Below, piece by piece: positions 26,701 to 36,367 of a stretch of DNA of 64,000 nucleotides (the stretch's first letter is position 1; the number at the start of each line of letters is the position of its first letter). The DNA is from Qipengyuania huizhouensis (lineage in GTDB: Bacteria; Pseudomonadota; Alphaproteobacteria; Sphingomonadales; Sphingomonadaceae), in the NCBI RefSeq assembly GCF_019711635.1, contig NZ_JAIGNT010000001.1, forward strand, positions 310,001 through 374,000. The letters run 5' to 3'. The notes below the pieces were generated by a model, which had not been told where the DNA came from, ran no database searches, and saw only the letters and a program-made list of their open reading frames with translations. The position numbers and the translations under genes are program-made.

Positions 26701-29316
26701 TCAATCCAGATTGGGCCTGAGCCAGCGTTCAGCCGTCGCGATATCCACACCGCGCCGCTGCGCGTAATCCTCCAGCTGGTCACGGCCGATGCGCGCGACC
26801 CCGAAATACTGCGCTTCGGGATGGCCGAAATAGAAGCCGCTCACTGCCGCAGTAGGCAGCATGGCATAGTTTTCGGTCAGCTTGAGCCCCGCATTCGTTC
26901 CGGCATCGAGCAAATCGAACAGGATGGGCTTCAGGCTATGGTCGGGACAGGCAGGGTAGCCCGGCGCTGGACGGATGCCGCGATACTGCTCCTTGATCAG
27001 CGCCGCGTTGTCGAGCTGCTCTTGCGGCGCATACCCCCATAAATCCGTGCGGACATGCTGATGAAGCCGCTCGGCAAAGGCTTCGGCGAAACGATCAGCC
27101 AGCGCCTTCAGGAGGATGTCCGAATAATCGTCCTTGTCGGCAAGGAATCGCTTCGAGTGCTCCTCGATTCCGTGGATGCCGACGGCAAAGCCGCCGATCC
27201 AGTCGCCCGCCGGATCGATGAAATCGGCCAGGCACATATTCGCCCGGTCGCGGCTTTTCTTCACTTGCTGGCGAAGGAAGGGGAGAACCACATGCTCCTC
27301 GCGCTCGGAGAGGTGAAGTGTCACATCGTCGCCGTCGCGCGCGCAGGGCCAGAAGCCCGCAACTCCCTTGGCGGTCAGCCATTTCTCGCCGATGATCCGG
27401 TCGAGCATCTGGTCCGCATCGTCTTTCAACTGGCGCGCGGTTTCGCCCACCACCTCGTCGTCGAGGATCTTGGGATAGGTTCCGTGCAGTTCCCAGGCGC
27501 GGAAGAAAGGTGTCCAGTCGATATAGTCGCGCAACTCTGCCAGATCCCAATCTTCGAAAGAGTGGACCCCGGGCCGCAAGGGCGGCGCGGCCTTGTCCGA
27601 GAGATAGGCGTCGAAGAAGTTCGCTCTCGCGTCTTCGAGGCTGAGCAGCACGCTCTGTGTCTTGCCTTCGCGCGCCTCCCGTACCTTGGTGTAATCGGCG
27701 GCGGTGGTCTCGACGAACTCGTTCCGCTGGGTGTCCGACAGAAGCCGGCTGGCCACACCCACAGCACGGCTTGCGTCCAGCACGTGGATCACCGGCCCCT
27801 TGTAGGCAGGATCGATGCGCAGCGCGGTGTGTACCTTGCTGGTGGTAGCTCCGCCAATCAGCAGCGGCATGGTCATTTCCGCAGCCTGCATTTCCTCCGC
27901 AACGGTCACCATTTCGTCGAGCGAGGGAGTTATGAGACCCGACAGCCCGATCATATCCGCTTTCTCTTCGCGTGCGGTTTCGAGGATCTTCGACCAGGGA
28001 ACCATGACCCCAAGATCAATGACGTCATAGCCGTTACACTGCAGCACGACGCCGACGATGTTCTTTCCGATGTCGTGAACGTCGCCCTTGACCGTGGCCA
28101 TCACGATTTTGCCCTTGGCCTTGCGTTCCTGTTCCGGAAGCAGGTCCTTCTCAGCCTCGATGAAGGGGATGAGGTGCGCGACCGCCTTCTTCATGACGCG
28201 GGCGGACTTCACCACCTGGGGCAGGAACATCTTGCCGCTGCCGAACAGGTCGCCGACCACGTTCATGCCGTCCATCAGCGGGCCCTCGATCACTTCGATG
28301 GGCCGGGAGAACTCCTGGCGGGCTTCTTCGGTATCGGCCACTACATGCGCGTCGATGCCTTTCACCAGCGCATGTTCGAGCCGCCGCTGGACGGGCCATC
28401 CGCGCCATTCTTCCGCGGCCTTCTCGTCCGCCGCGTTCTTGCCGCGATAGCTTTCGGCAAGGTTGATCAGCCTTTCGGTCGCATCCGGGCGGCGCATCAG
28501 GATCACATCCTCGCATGCTTCGCGCAGTTCAGGATCGATCTGGTCGTAAACATCCAGCTGGCCAGCATTGACGATTGCCATGTCGAGCCCGGCGGGGATC
28601 GCGTGGAACAGGAAAACCGAATGCATCGCGCGGCGCACCGTTTCGTTGCCGCGGAAGCTGAAGCTCAGGTTTGAAAGGCCGCCGCTCGTCTTGGCATGCG
28701 GGCAACGCTGCTTGATTTCCTTTACCGCCTCGAGAAAGTCCAAGCCGTAGCGGTCATGCTCTTCGATCCCCGTCGCAACCGCGAAGATGTTGGGATCGAA
28801 GATGATATCCTCTGGCGGAAAACCCATACCTGTAAGCAGGTCATAGGCACGGCTGCAGATTTCGACCTTGCGTTCTTTCGTATCGGCCTGCCCGGTCTCG
28901 TCGAAGGCCATCACGACAACGGCAGCGCCATAATCCATGCATTTGCGTGCATGTTCGAGGAAAGCGTCTTCGCCCTCTTTCATGCTTATCGAATTGACGA
29001 TCGGCTTGCCGGAAACGCATTTCAGGCCTGCCTCGATCACGTCCCATTTGGAGCTGTCGATCATCACCGGCACGCGTGCGATATCGGGCTCGGCGGCGAT
29101 GAGCTTGAGGAAGGTCGTCATCGCATGCTCGGCGTCCAGAAGACCCTCGTCCATGTTGACGTCGATCACCTGTGCACCATTGTCTACCTGGTCGCGTGCG
29201 ACTTCGACGGCGGCTTCGTAATCGTCGGCGAGGATCAATTTCTTGAACCTTGCAGAGCCGGTCACATTGGTACGTTCGCCGATATTGACGAAGCGGGCGG
29301 TGGTCAGGTCACTCAT
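26701..29316 (-). CDS. metH: Methionine synthase (B12-dependent), folate/cobalamin/activation part
   Basis: An 871-residue second piece of a split MetH. Order: pterin (methyl-THF) domain from the N-terminus ([20 protein letters not shown]), cobalamin cap, Rossmann B12 domain with the [26 protein letters not shown] motif whose His is the lower axial cobalt ligand, and the SAM-dependent reactivation domain ([29 protein letters not shown]). With the upstream gene product it methylates homocysteine from 5-methyl-THF. The ATG shares its A with the stop of the first part (TGATG), so the two are made together. Confidence 0.95.
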   Translation of the reverse strand: MSDLTTARFVNIGERTNVTGSARFKKLILADDYEAAVEVARDQVDNGAQVIDVNMDEGLLDAEHAMTTFLKLIAAEPDIARVPVMIDSSKWDVIEAGLKCVSGKPIVNSISMKEGEDAFLEHARKCMDYGAAVVVMAFDETGQADTKERKVEICSRAYDLLTGMGFPPEDIIFDPNIFAVATGIEEHDRYGLDFLEAVKEIKQRCPHAKTSGGLSNLSFSFRGNETVRRAMHSVFLFHAIPAGLDMAIVNAGQLDVYDQIDPELREACEDVILMRRPDATERLINLAESYRGKNAADEKAAEEWRGWPVQRRLEHALVKGIDAHVVADTEEARQEFSRPIEVIEGPLMDGMNVVGDLFGSGKMFLPQVVKSARVMKKAVAHLIPFIEAEKDLLPEQERKAKGKIVMATVKGDVHDIGKNIVGVVLQCNGYDVIDLGVMVPWSKILETAREEKADMIGLSGLITPSLDEMVTVAEEMQAAEMTMPLLIGGATTSKVHTALRIDPAYKGPVIHVLDASRAVGVASRLLSDTQRNEFVETTAADYTKVREAREGKTQSVLLSLEDARANFFDAYLSDKAAPPLRPGVHSFEDWDLAELRDYIDWTPFFRAWELHGTYPKILDDEVVGETARQLKDDADQMLDRIIGEKWLTAKGVAGFWPCARDGDDVTLHLSEREEHVVLPFLRQQVKKSRDRANMCLADFIDPAGDWIGGFAVGIHGIEEHSKRFLADKDDYSDILLKALADRFAEAFAERLHQHVRTDLWGYAPQEQLDNAALIKEQYRGIRPAPGYPACPDHSLKPILFDLLDAGTNAGLKLTENYAMLPTAAVSGFYFGHPEAQYFGVARIGRDQLEDYAQRRGVDIATAERWLRPNLD

Positions 29317-30356
29317 CAGGCGGCAATCGTGAAGGGTTCAAGTCCGGCGAGGCGCATATCCGGGCCGATACTGGGTGGCTTTCGTGGCGCGATGCCGGCG
29401 ACGGCCTTCGCCATCGCGGCAATATGTTCGGGGGTAGAGCCACAACAGCCTCCAAGAGCGTTGATCCGGCCACCGTCGGCCCACACCTTGGTGAGCGCGG
29501 CGGTCGTTTCCGGCAGTTCGTCATACTCGCCAAGATCATTGGGCAGGCCGGCGTTCGGATAGGCCATCAGATAGGCATCGGCGATGTCGGAAAGTATCTG
29601 GACGTGCGGCCGCAATTGCTCAGCGCCGAAGCTGCAATTGAGGCCGATCGTAAGCGGCTTCGCGTGTCGCACGGTATACCAGAAAGCTTCGACGGTATGT
29701 CCTGAAAGGTTGCGCCCTGAAAGGTCGGTAAGGGTAAGCGAAATCATCAGCGGGATGTCGCGCTCCAGCTCGCGCTCCAGCTTCTTCACCGCCATGATCG
29801 CCGCCTTGCAGTTGAGCGTATCGAATACGGTTTCGATCAGGATGAAATCTGCCCCGCCCTCGATAAGCGCCCGGGACTGCTCGACGTAAACCTCCACGAT
29901 CTCGTCGAAAGTCACTTCGCGAAAGCCCGGGTCCTCGACATCGGGCGACAGTGAAAGCGTCTTGTTGGTCGGCCCGACTGCACCAGCGACAAACCGCGGA
30001 ATTCCATCGGTGCGAGCGTCGATCGCTTCACGAATTATCTTCGCGGCGGCCACGTTGATGTCGTGGACAAGCCCTTCCGCGCCATAATCCGCCTGACTGA
30101 TGCGGTTGGCGTTGAAAGTGTTCGTGGCGAGGATATGTGCGCCCGCATCGATATAGCTGTCGCAAATCCGGCGGATGACTTGCGGCTGGGTCAGGTTGAC
30201 GAGATCGTTATTGCCCTTCTGGTCGGCCTCCAGCCCGGTGTCCCCTGCATAGTCCTCCGGTCCCAGCTTCGCGCGCTGGATCTCGGTGCCGTAGGGCCCG
30301 TCCTTGATAAGAATCTGCTTAGCCGCGGCGGCTTCGAATTCGTGTCTCTTGGACAT
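29316..30356 (-). CDS. metH: Methionine synthase, homocysteine-binding part
   Basis: A 346-residue homocysteine S-methyltransferase domain protein, equivalent to residues 1-350 of full-length MetH. The zinc ligands are the cysteine in [15 protein letters not shown] and the pair in [12 protein letters not shown]. Separate homocysteine and folate/B12 proteins are usual in this group of alphaproteobacteria. The start at 30356 ([11 protein letters not shown]) lies 4 nt after metF ends. Confidence 0.93.
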   Translation of the reverse strand: MSKRHEFEAAAAKQILIKDGPYGTEIQRAKLGPEDYAGDTGLEADQKGNNDLVNLTQPQVIRRICDSYIDAGAHILATNTFNANRISQADYGAEGLVHDINVAAAKIIREAIDARTDGIPRFVAGAVGPTNKTLSLSPDVEDPGFREVTFDEIVEVYVEQSRALIEGGADFILIETVFDTLNCKAAIMAVKKLERELERDIPLMISLTLTDLSGRNLSGHTVEAFWYTVRHAKPLTIGLNCSFGAEQLRPHVQILSDIADAYLMAYPNAGLPNDLGEYDELPETTAALTKVWADGGRINALGGCCGSTPEHIAAMAKAVAGIAPRKPPSIGPDMRLAGLEPFTIAA

Positions 30357-30360
30357 TGAT

Positions 30361-31281
30361 TTACGCTTTCGGTCGCAGGCCGAGCATGTGGCAGATCGCA
30401 TAGCTCAGCTCGGCGCGGTTGAGGGTGTAGAAGTGGAACTGCCGTACGCCGCCCGCATAGAGACGGCGGCACATTTCGGCGGCGATGGTGGCGCTGACGA
30501 GCTGGCGGGCCTCGGGTCTCTCATCCAGACCGTCGAACAGGCCTCCCATCCACTCGGGAATGGCCGTGCCGCAGAGGCCGGACATACGCTGGACCGCCGC
30601 GAAACTCAGGACCGGCATGATACCAGGGACGATCTCGCCCTCGATCCCGGCAGCAGCCGCCTTGTCGCGAAAGTCGAAGAAGCATTCCGGCTCGAAAAAG
30701 AACTGGGTAATCGCGCGTGTCGCACCCGCATCGAACTTGCACTTGAGATTATCGAGGTCTGCCTGCCGGTCCGACGAGTCCGGATGCACCTCGGGATAGG
30801 CGGCGACCGAGATTTCGAAATCGGCGATCTTCTTCAGTCCGGCAATCAGGTCGGCGGCATTTTCATAACCACCGGGATGCGGAGCATAGCCTTTTGAGCC
30901 GCTGGGGGCATCGCCGCGCAGGGCAACGATATGGCGCACGCCTTCCTGCCAATATTCCCGGGCCACCTGATCGACTTCCTCGCGGGTCGCGTCGACACAT
31001 GTTAGGTGAGCTGCGGCGGGAATTGCCGTTTCGTTCACGATGCGCCGAACCGCCTGATGGGTGCGCTCGCGCGTCGAACCGCCTGCTCCGTAAGTCACCG
31101 AGAGAAAGCGCGGATCCAAAGGGGCGAGCGTCTGGACACTCTGCCACAGCGTCTCGCCCATCTTCTCCGTTTTCGGCGGGAAGAATTCGAAACTGACCTC
31201 GATATCGCCGGGCAAACCGGAGAAAAGCGGTCTTTCCAGTGCCCGCTGCGCTTCGCGCATCTGGTCGAGAGTGGGGCTCAT
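30361..31281 (-). CDS. metF: 5,10-methylenetetrahydrofolate reductase
   Basis: A 306-residue FAD-dependent TIM-barrel enzyme. It reduces methylene-THF to methyl-THF, the methyl donor for MetH. Motifs are VSFEFFPPKTEKMGETLW, LSVTYGAGGSTRERT, AAHLTCVDATREEV and ALRGDAP; TQFFFEPECFFDF sits near the C-terminal third. The start ATG 31281 overlaps the stop of the regulator gene (ATGA). It works with the one-carbon units released by the nearby glycine cleavage operon. Confidence 0.94.
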   Translation of the reverse strand: MSPTLDQMREAQRALERPLFSGLPGDIEVSFEFFPPKTEKMGETLWQSVQTLAPLDPRFLSVTYGAGGSTRERTHQAVRRIVNETAIPAAAHLTCVDATREEVDQVAREYWQEGVRHIVALRGDAPSGSKGYAPHPGGYENAADLIAGLKKIADFEISVAAYPEVHPDSSDRQADLDNLKCKFDAGATRAITQFFFEPECFFDFRDKAAAAGIEGEIVPGIMPVLSFAAVQRMSGLCGTAIPEWMGGLFDGLDERPEARQLVSATIAAEMCRRLYAGGVRQFHFYTLNRAELSYAICHMLGLRPKA

Positions 31282-32249
31282 CCAACTGTCCTTTCCGAAC
31301 CGCGCCGGCGGTTGCACACCCAGATCTTTACGCCGATCTCACCATCGTCGAGCGAGATCGGCTCTCGCGGTTCGAAGCCCGCATCATCGAGTAGTTCATG
31401 CATATGGCCGTCGGCGAAGCCGAGCCGGGCATGGGCGTGCTTCTCACGAAGCTCCTCCCGCTGGTGAGCGGCGAAATCGACGATCGCAATTCGCCCGCCT
31501 GCCCGGGTCACCCTCGCCGCCTCGCACAGAGCGGCTGCCGGACTGGTCGCAAAATGCAGCACCTGGTGGAACAGGACGGTGTCGAAACTGTCGGGCGCAA
31601 AGGGCAGGCTTGCGAAGTCCCCCTGCATAACCTCGACGCGGGCGGCAGGGAGATGTTGCAGCTTGGCGCGGGCCAGCCGCAGCATGGCAAGGCTCTTGTC
31701 GAGAGCGACGATGTGATCTGCCTTGTCGGCGAAGAGTTCGGCCATCCGTCCCGTACCGGTTCCGATATCAAGAAGGCGGCCCAGCGCCCTTTCCTCGAGC
31801 GCTTCGGCGAGCGCTGCTTCGACCAGTTCATCGGAAGAGTGCAGGCGCCGCAATTCATCCCAGTCATGGGCATGATCGGCGAAATACTCCTGCGCTTGGG
31901 CCTCGCGAGATGCACGGATTTCCGCCAACCTGCGGCGGTCGCTTTCGCATTGCTCACCAAAGTCGCTGTCGAATGCCTCGATCCGGGAAAGAAAGCGCCC
32001 AAGGTCGGCCCGGATAGTTGAAGCATCCTCATCGTCGCTCTTTGCGCGCAGAAAAATCCAGCTCCCCTCGCGTCGACGCTCGGCAAGCCCCGCATCGCAC
32101 AGGATACCGACATGGCGTGAAACGCGCGGTTGGCTTTGCCCGAGGACCTGAGCAATTTCTCCCACCGCCAGCTCCATCGAGCCGAGCAGCCGCATGATCC
32201 GCAGGCGCGTCGGGTCCGCAAGGGCACGAAAGATGGTTTCAGTCCGCAT
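31278..32249 (-). CDS. ArsR-type regulator fused to a SAM-dependent methyltransferase domain
   Basis: A 323-residue fusion. Residues 1-90 are an ArsR winged helix (IFRALADPTRLRIMRLL, GQSQPRVSRHVGILCDAGL); residues 130-300 are a class I methyltransferase fold with the SAM motif LLDIGTGTGRMAELF and VMQGDFASLPFAPDSFD. This architecture is that of regulators of the methionine/SAM cycle (SahR-type), where the methyltransferase-like domain senses S-adenosylhomocysteine. The first gene of the metF-metH operon, it overlaps metF by 4 nt. I prefer the ATG at 32249: the ATG at 32261 lies inside the operator-like palindrome and has no ribosome site. Confidence 0.85.
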   Translation of the reverse strand: MRTETIFRALADPTRLRIMRLLGSMELAVGEIAQVLGQSQPRVSRHVGILCDAGLAERRREGSWIFLRAKSDDEDASTIRADLGRFLSRIEAFDSDFGEQCESDRRRLAEIRASREAQAQEYFADHAHDWDELRRLHSSDELVEAALAEALEERALGRLLDIGTGTGRMAELFADKADHIVALDKSLAMLRLARAKLQHLPAARVEVMQGDFASLPFAPDSFDTVLFHQVLHFATSPAAALCEAARVTRAGGRIAIVDFAAHQREELREKHAHARLGFADGHMHELLDDAGFEPREPISLDDGEIGVKIWVCNRRRGSERTVG

Positions 32250-32256
32250 CTCGCCC

Positions 32257-32280
32257 GACATATAAAGATATTTTTATGTC
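32257..32280 (-). promoter_or_regulatory. Palindromic operator ahead of the ArsR-metF-metH operon
   Basis: A 24-nt AT-rich palindrome: arms GACATA and TATGTC with matching AAA/TTT inside, 20 of 24 positions symmetric. It lies directly before the regulator's start codon in a region otherwise rich in GC. Position and shape fit an ArsR-type dimer site for autoregulation. Confidence 0.6.
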
Positions 32281-32540
32281 CGTAAACGATGGAAGGCAAA
32301 GCATTGCTTGCCCCGATGCGAACTGCGGTTTGGCGGCCTCGCTTACCGGATATTCACCATTTCCCCTCATCTTCGTGACTCGCTTGTGATGATCCCGCGC
32401 CTCGGCGGTCATCCACCACGCGTGTCGCCGTAGGACGAACATCTGAGTCGGTCACAGCTAGATGGAGGCAACGTGCGCAGTCGAAGTCGGACATTTCTCC
32501 TCCAGTCACCCGTACGCCTTGCACCGCGAGCGAATATCGG

Positions 32541-34580
32541 ATGATCCAGGCAATCACCGATACGGAGTGTCAAAGGCTGATAGCCGATCTGCTGGCATAC
32601 ATGTCTCCAAAGGAAAAGGCGGGCCAGTTGGCAATGCGATCGGCCCCGCTCCCCGGGGACCGCGGTGAAAGGGAGCGTCTCGCCGCTGATATTCGCAAGG
32701 GCATGATCGGATCGATCAAGGGAATCCGCGACCGCGAACAGGCCGATTATTTCCAGAATATCGCCCAGACGGAGTCGCGTCTCGGTATACCCCTGCTTTT
32801 CCCGGCAAGAACCGGGACTGGGATCGACACGATATTCCCCACTGCGCTCGCTGCAAGCTCAAGCTGGGATATGAAGGCTATCGAGACTTCGGAGGCCGTT
32901 ATCGCGCAGGAGGCCGAGCGACGCGGCATAAACTGGGCATTCGGTCCCGAGATCGTTCTATCCGATGAGCGTCGAGCACCTTCGGATTCGTGTGGCCAGG
33001 ACACGCATCTTGCCGCACGCATAGCCGCTGCTCGTATCCGTGGGCTGCAGCAGACGGACGCAAGCGGCGCGTTCGCCTTGCTATCTTGTCTGGATTTGTC
33101 CGGCATTATCGCAAGCTATCGACAGGACGACAAACGCACGGGGCCGACTGGAGCGCTCGATATTACGCTCGCCGCCATTACGGAGGCAAATGTCGGAGCT
33201 ATTGCTATCGATGAGCTGGGCGGTGAAGTCCAACATGCGGTAGATACAGCATTTCGGTTCCTTAAAGGGCCCGGGGGCTTCGACGGAATATGGCTTTCCG
33301 AATGGGACGATCTGGCGCGCGATTTGACGGGTTCCGGGGTGACCGGCTTGTGCGACGGCATATCGGCGGATTTGCTGGCAACTGCTATCGATCAAGGGCG
33401 GATTTCAGCAGAGCGCCTGGATTCTTTGGTCGCACGCGTACTGCGCGCAAAATTCCGTCTTGGCCTGCTTAGGGCCGCCTTGTCGTCCAGCCAGGCCCCG
33501 CAGACGAATGATTTGCCGACACCGATCCACAATCGGGAAGCCGCGCTTGAACTGGCAAGGCGTTCCCCCGTGCTTTTGCGCAACGAACCGCAATTGCTAC
33601 CGCTGGGAATAGATTCTGGCGACGTCCTTCTGGTGGGTCCCGCCGCCTCCGATCGATCCGCGCCTCTCGCCGGACGGGCAGGCATCGCAGCGAGCATTAT
33701 CGATGGCTTGGAACAGCTCGGAGTGCCGCATCGCTATGTATCGGGCCTTGCGTTGCGCGACGGCGGAGCGGGGCCTGGAGACATGATCGCCGCCGACAGT
33801 ATGGCGATCGGAATGGCTATCGAGGCTGCGAAGCGGGCGGGAACGGTCGTACTGGTTCTCGCCGGCACCGATAAGGGTGAACTCGGAGAAGCGAACGAGC
33901 AGTTATTGTACGCGCTTTCCGCCGCCAATCCGCGCCTGGCGTTGGTCACCATGGGACCGCGGCCAATCGATCCACGGATTTCGGGAAAATCCCTCCCCTG
34001 CATCCTGCATGCCGGCCAGCTGGGAACAATGAGCGGCCACGCCATCGCGGAGTTGCTGGCCGGTGAAACTTCTCCGTCAGGGAAATTGTCGCTGGAGATA
34101 TGCACGCCCGATGGGTCTACATTGCTGCCCTTTGGCCACGGCCTGACCTATGCCGATTTCGCCCTGACCGAATTCTCGATCGAATTGGGGCGGGACACTA
34201 TCTTCGCCATCGCGCAGCTGCACAATGCAGGCAATTGCGAAGGGACCGAAACCGTACAGCTCTACATCGCGCGCCGGACGGCGGACGGCGAAACGCGGTC
34301 TCGGCGAATGCCTCTCGTCGATTTCCAACGTATCCGTCTCCGGCCGGGCGAACGGGAAACCCTCACCTTCGAGATCGGTCGCGAGGCGCTGGGATCGCAT
34401 CAACCGGATGGCAGCTTTCGTATCGAGGCCGGAACCTTCGATGCCTTTCTCGGCCTGAGCAGTGAACGGGGAATTGGCGGCGAGATCACCCTTTCGGAGC
34501 AGATGGCGCGCACCATGACGGTGCAAGGCGTACACCCCACTCCGACGATAGGTTCGTTCGGCACCCGCAGGCGGGCCTAG
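32541..34580 (+). CDS. GH3-like protein with altered catalytic motifs
   Basis: A 679-residue protein with the full glycoside hydrolase 3 layout: TIM-barrel (residues 20-320), alpha/beta sandwich (345-520, HNREAALELARRSPVLLRNE), and a fibronectin III-like C-terminal domain (LLPFGHGLTYADFALTEF, then GTETVQLYI). Two hallmarks are changed. The nucleophile motif, normally ending SDW, reads GIWLSEW with Glu254 in place of the nucleophilic Asp. The usual KHF segment is absent (LLSCLDLSGI). There is no signal peptide. It may be inactive, act by another mechanism, or bind rather than cleave sugars. Start ATG 32541 has a weak ribosome site. Confidence 0.75.
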   Translation: MIQAITDTECQRLIADLLAYMSPKEKAGQLAMRSAPLPGDRGERERLAADIRKGMIGSIKGIRDREQADYFQNIAQTESRLGIPLLFPARTGTGIDTIFPTALAASSSWDMKAIETSEAVIAQEAERRGINWAFGPEIVLSDERRAPSDSCGQDTHLAARIAAARIRGLQQTDASGAFALLSCLDLSGIIASYRQDDKRTGPTGALDITLAAITEANVGAIAIDELGGEVQHAVDTAFRFLKGPGGFDGIWLSEWDDLARDLTGSGVTGLCDGISADLLATAIDQGRISAERLDSLVARVLRAKFRLGLLRAALSSSQAPQTNDLPTPIHNREAALELARRSPVLLRNEPQLLPLGIDSGDVLLVGPAASDRSAPLAGRAGIAASIIDGLEQLGVPHRYVSGLALRDGGAGPGDMIAADSMAIGMAIEAAKRAGTVVLVLAGTDKGELGEANEQLLYALSAANPRLALVTMGPRPIDPRISGKSLPCILHAGQLGTMSGHAIAELLAGETSPSGKLSLEICTPDGSTLLPFGHGLTYADFALTEFSIELGRDTIFAIAQLHNAGNCEGTETVQLYIARRTADGETRSRRMPLVDFQRIRLRPGERETLTFEIGREALGSHQPDGSFRIEAGTFDAFLGLSSERGIGGEITLSEQMARTMTVQGVHPTPTIGSFGTRRRA

Positions 34581-34696
34581 CGCCGCCAATCATCGCGCAC
34601 CCCAAACAGTGCGAAGTTGCCCGCCGGAGACATGGTCGATCACGCCTCACTGGCGCATCAGGGCGCCTTCGCTCACACCTGTATGGGGAGGGAAGA

Positions 34697-36121
34697 TCAG
34701 ACCCTGGCGTCGCGCTTTACCGTGATGACCTGAGGATAGGTAAATTCCTTCAGGCCATCGATCCCGTACTCCGCGCCGAAGCCCGACTGCTTGTGTCCAC
34801 CGAACGGCGCCAGCGGGGAAATGTGAAGGAATTCGTTGATCCACACTGTCCCGGTTTCGAGCTGTTCGGCAATTTCCACGCCCTTATCGGTATCCTTGGT
34901 CCAGACTGCACCAGCCAGCCCATATTCCGAATTGTTCGCCCGCTCGATGGCTTCTTCCACAGAGGCGAACTTCATCAGCGGCATAACTGGTCCGAACTGT
35001 TCTTCTGCCACGATGCGCGCATCTTCGGGCGGATTGTCGAGGATGGTGATCGGCACGTAGTATCCCGTGCCCGAGGGATCGACATCACCGCCGGTCAGGA
35101 ATTCATAGCCCTTGTCCTTGGCATCCTGAATCAGTTCGCAGACGCGATCGAACTGCTTCTTGTTCTGGATCGGGCCGACGCCTGTGCCCTGCTGCGATCC
35201 ATCACCGACGACAACGCCCTTGGCGTATTCGGCAATGGCCTTTGAAAGATCATCATAGATGTCTTCGTGGATGTAGATGCGCTTGGCTGCGACGCATATC
35301 TGCCCGGCATTGGAAAAGCTCGACCAGAAAAGCTGTTCGGCCACCTTCTCGACATCGGCATCGGGCAGCACGATCGAGGCATCGTTACCGCCCAGTTCCA
35401 GCGTGATCCGCTTCAGATCGCCCGCGGCGCCTTCCATGATCTTCTTGCCCGTCGCCGTGGAGCCGGTGAAGGTGATCTTGTCGATATCGGGATGCTCGGT
35501 AATGAGCGGACCGAGTTCGTCGGGGCCGGTGATGATATTGACCGTTCCGGCCGGGACCACGTCCTTGATCAATTCTGCAATGCGCAAGGTGGTAAGCGGC
35601 GTGAAAGGCGATGGCTTCAGCACGATGGTGCAACCCGAAATCAGTGCGGGCACGATTTTCTGGATCGCCATCATGACGGGGAAATTCCACGGCACGATGC
35701 CGCCGACGACGCCAACCGGCACGCGGCGCGTACGGCTGAGGCGTGTGTCGTCATCCTGGTTGATCACATCGTCGAGCGTGAGCGTCGATTGCGCCGCCGC
35801 TAGTCCGGCAGCGCCGTAAATCTCCTGCTGCGCCTGAGCATGCGGCTTCCCCTGCTCGGTGGTCAGCAGGCGGAACAGCTCGTCGGCATTATCCTTGATC
35901 ACGCCGGCGATGCCCTGCACGACCTTCTGGCGCTCTTCCGCGCTGGTCTTGCGCCAGGTCTTGAATGCGCGCCGGGCGGCAGAGACTGCGCGGTCGAGTT
36001 CGTCCTTGCCGCAAGCAGGCGCGAGACCCACGACCTGCTCGTTAGCTGGATTCACGACTTCGAAAGTCTGTCCGGCAGTAACCATCTCGCCGTCTATCAA
36101 ATTGGCATAGGTCTTCGTCAT
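34697..36121 (-). CDS. NAD(P)-dependent aldehyde dehydrogenase
   Basis: A 474-residue aldehyde dehydrogenase: GIVPWNFPVMMAIQKIVPAL, FTGSTATGKKIME, the general base in LELGGNDASIVL, and the catalytic cysteine in SNAGQICVAAKRIYIHEDIYD. The sequence fits the broad succinate-semialdehyde/betaine-type group; no neighbour identifies the substrate. Single gene, convergent with the GH3-like gene. Unlike MmsA it lacks the CoA-acylating family features. Confidence 0.85.
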   Translation of the reverse strand: MTKTYANLIDGEMVTAGQTFEVVNPANEQVVGLAPACGKDELDRAVSAARRAFKTWRKTSAEERQKVVQGIAGVIKDNADELFRLLTTEQGKPHAQAQQEIYGAAGLAAAQSTLTLDDVINQDDDTRLSRTRRVPVGVVGGIVPWNFPVMMAIQKIVPALISGCTIVLKPSPFTPLTTLRIAELIKDVVPAGTVNIITGPDELGPLITEHPDIDKITFTGSTATGKKIMEGAAGDLKRITLELGGNDASIVLPDADVEKVAEQLFWSSFSNAGQICVAAKRIYIHEDIYDDLSKAIAEYAKGVVVGDGSQQGTGVGPIQNKKQFDRVCELIQDAKDKGYEFLTGGDVDPSGTGYYVPITILDNPPEDARIVAEEQFGPVMPLMKFASVEEAIERANNSEYGLAGAVWTKDTDKGVEIAEQLETGTVWINEFLHISPLAPFGGHKQSGFGAEYGIDGLKEFTYPQVITVKRDARV

Positions 36122-36244
36122 GGGTCTCTCCTCAATATGCAGATTCGGTTGCGGAGAGAAACGTAATGGCTCGCAGCGGAATCACAAACTCCAATCAACA
36201 TGCGAAGCATCGAAGCCTGACCGGTGGCTATTGAATCGCGTCAG

Positions 36245-36367
36245 TCAGAGCCCGAGCCATGTCCGGATCAGCAGCGCCACCACACCAAGGACGGCGACAC
36301 TGGCGAGCCAGATGACGGCCATCCAACCCAGCCTTTGCCAGAGAGGTTTTTCTTCGGGACGCGTCAT
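36245..36367 (-). CDS. DUF2474 small subunit-like protein of cytochrome bd oxidase
   Basis: A 40-residue single-helix protein (MTRPEEKPLWQRLGWMAVIW, then LASVAVLGVVALLIRTWLGL). Short DUF2474 proteins follow cydAB in many proteobacteria and are thought to be the counterpart of CydX, the small subunit needed for stable bd oxidase. The ATG shares its last position with the cydB stop (TGATG), so it is translated with the oxidase. Confidence 0.85.
   Translation of the reverse strand: MTRPEEKPLWQRLGWMAVIWLASVAVLGVVALLIRTWLGL

Noticed and set aside
27055..28674. 539-codon plus-strand open frame
   Set aside because: Antisense shadow of metH.
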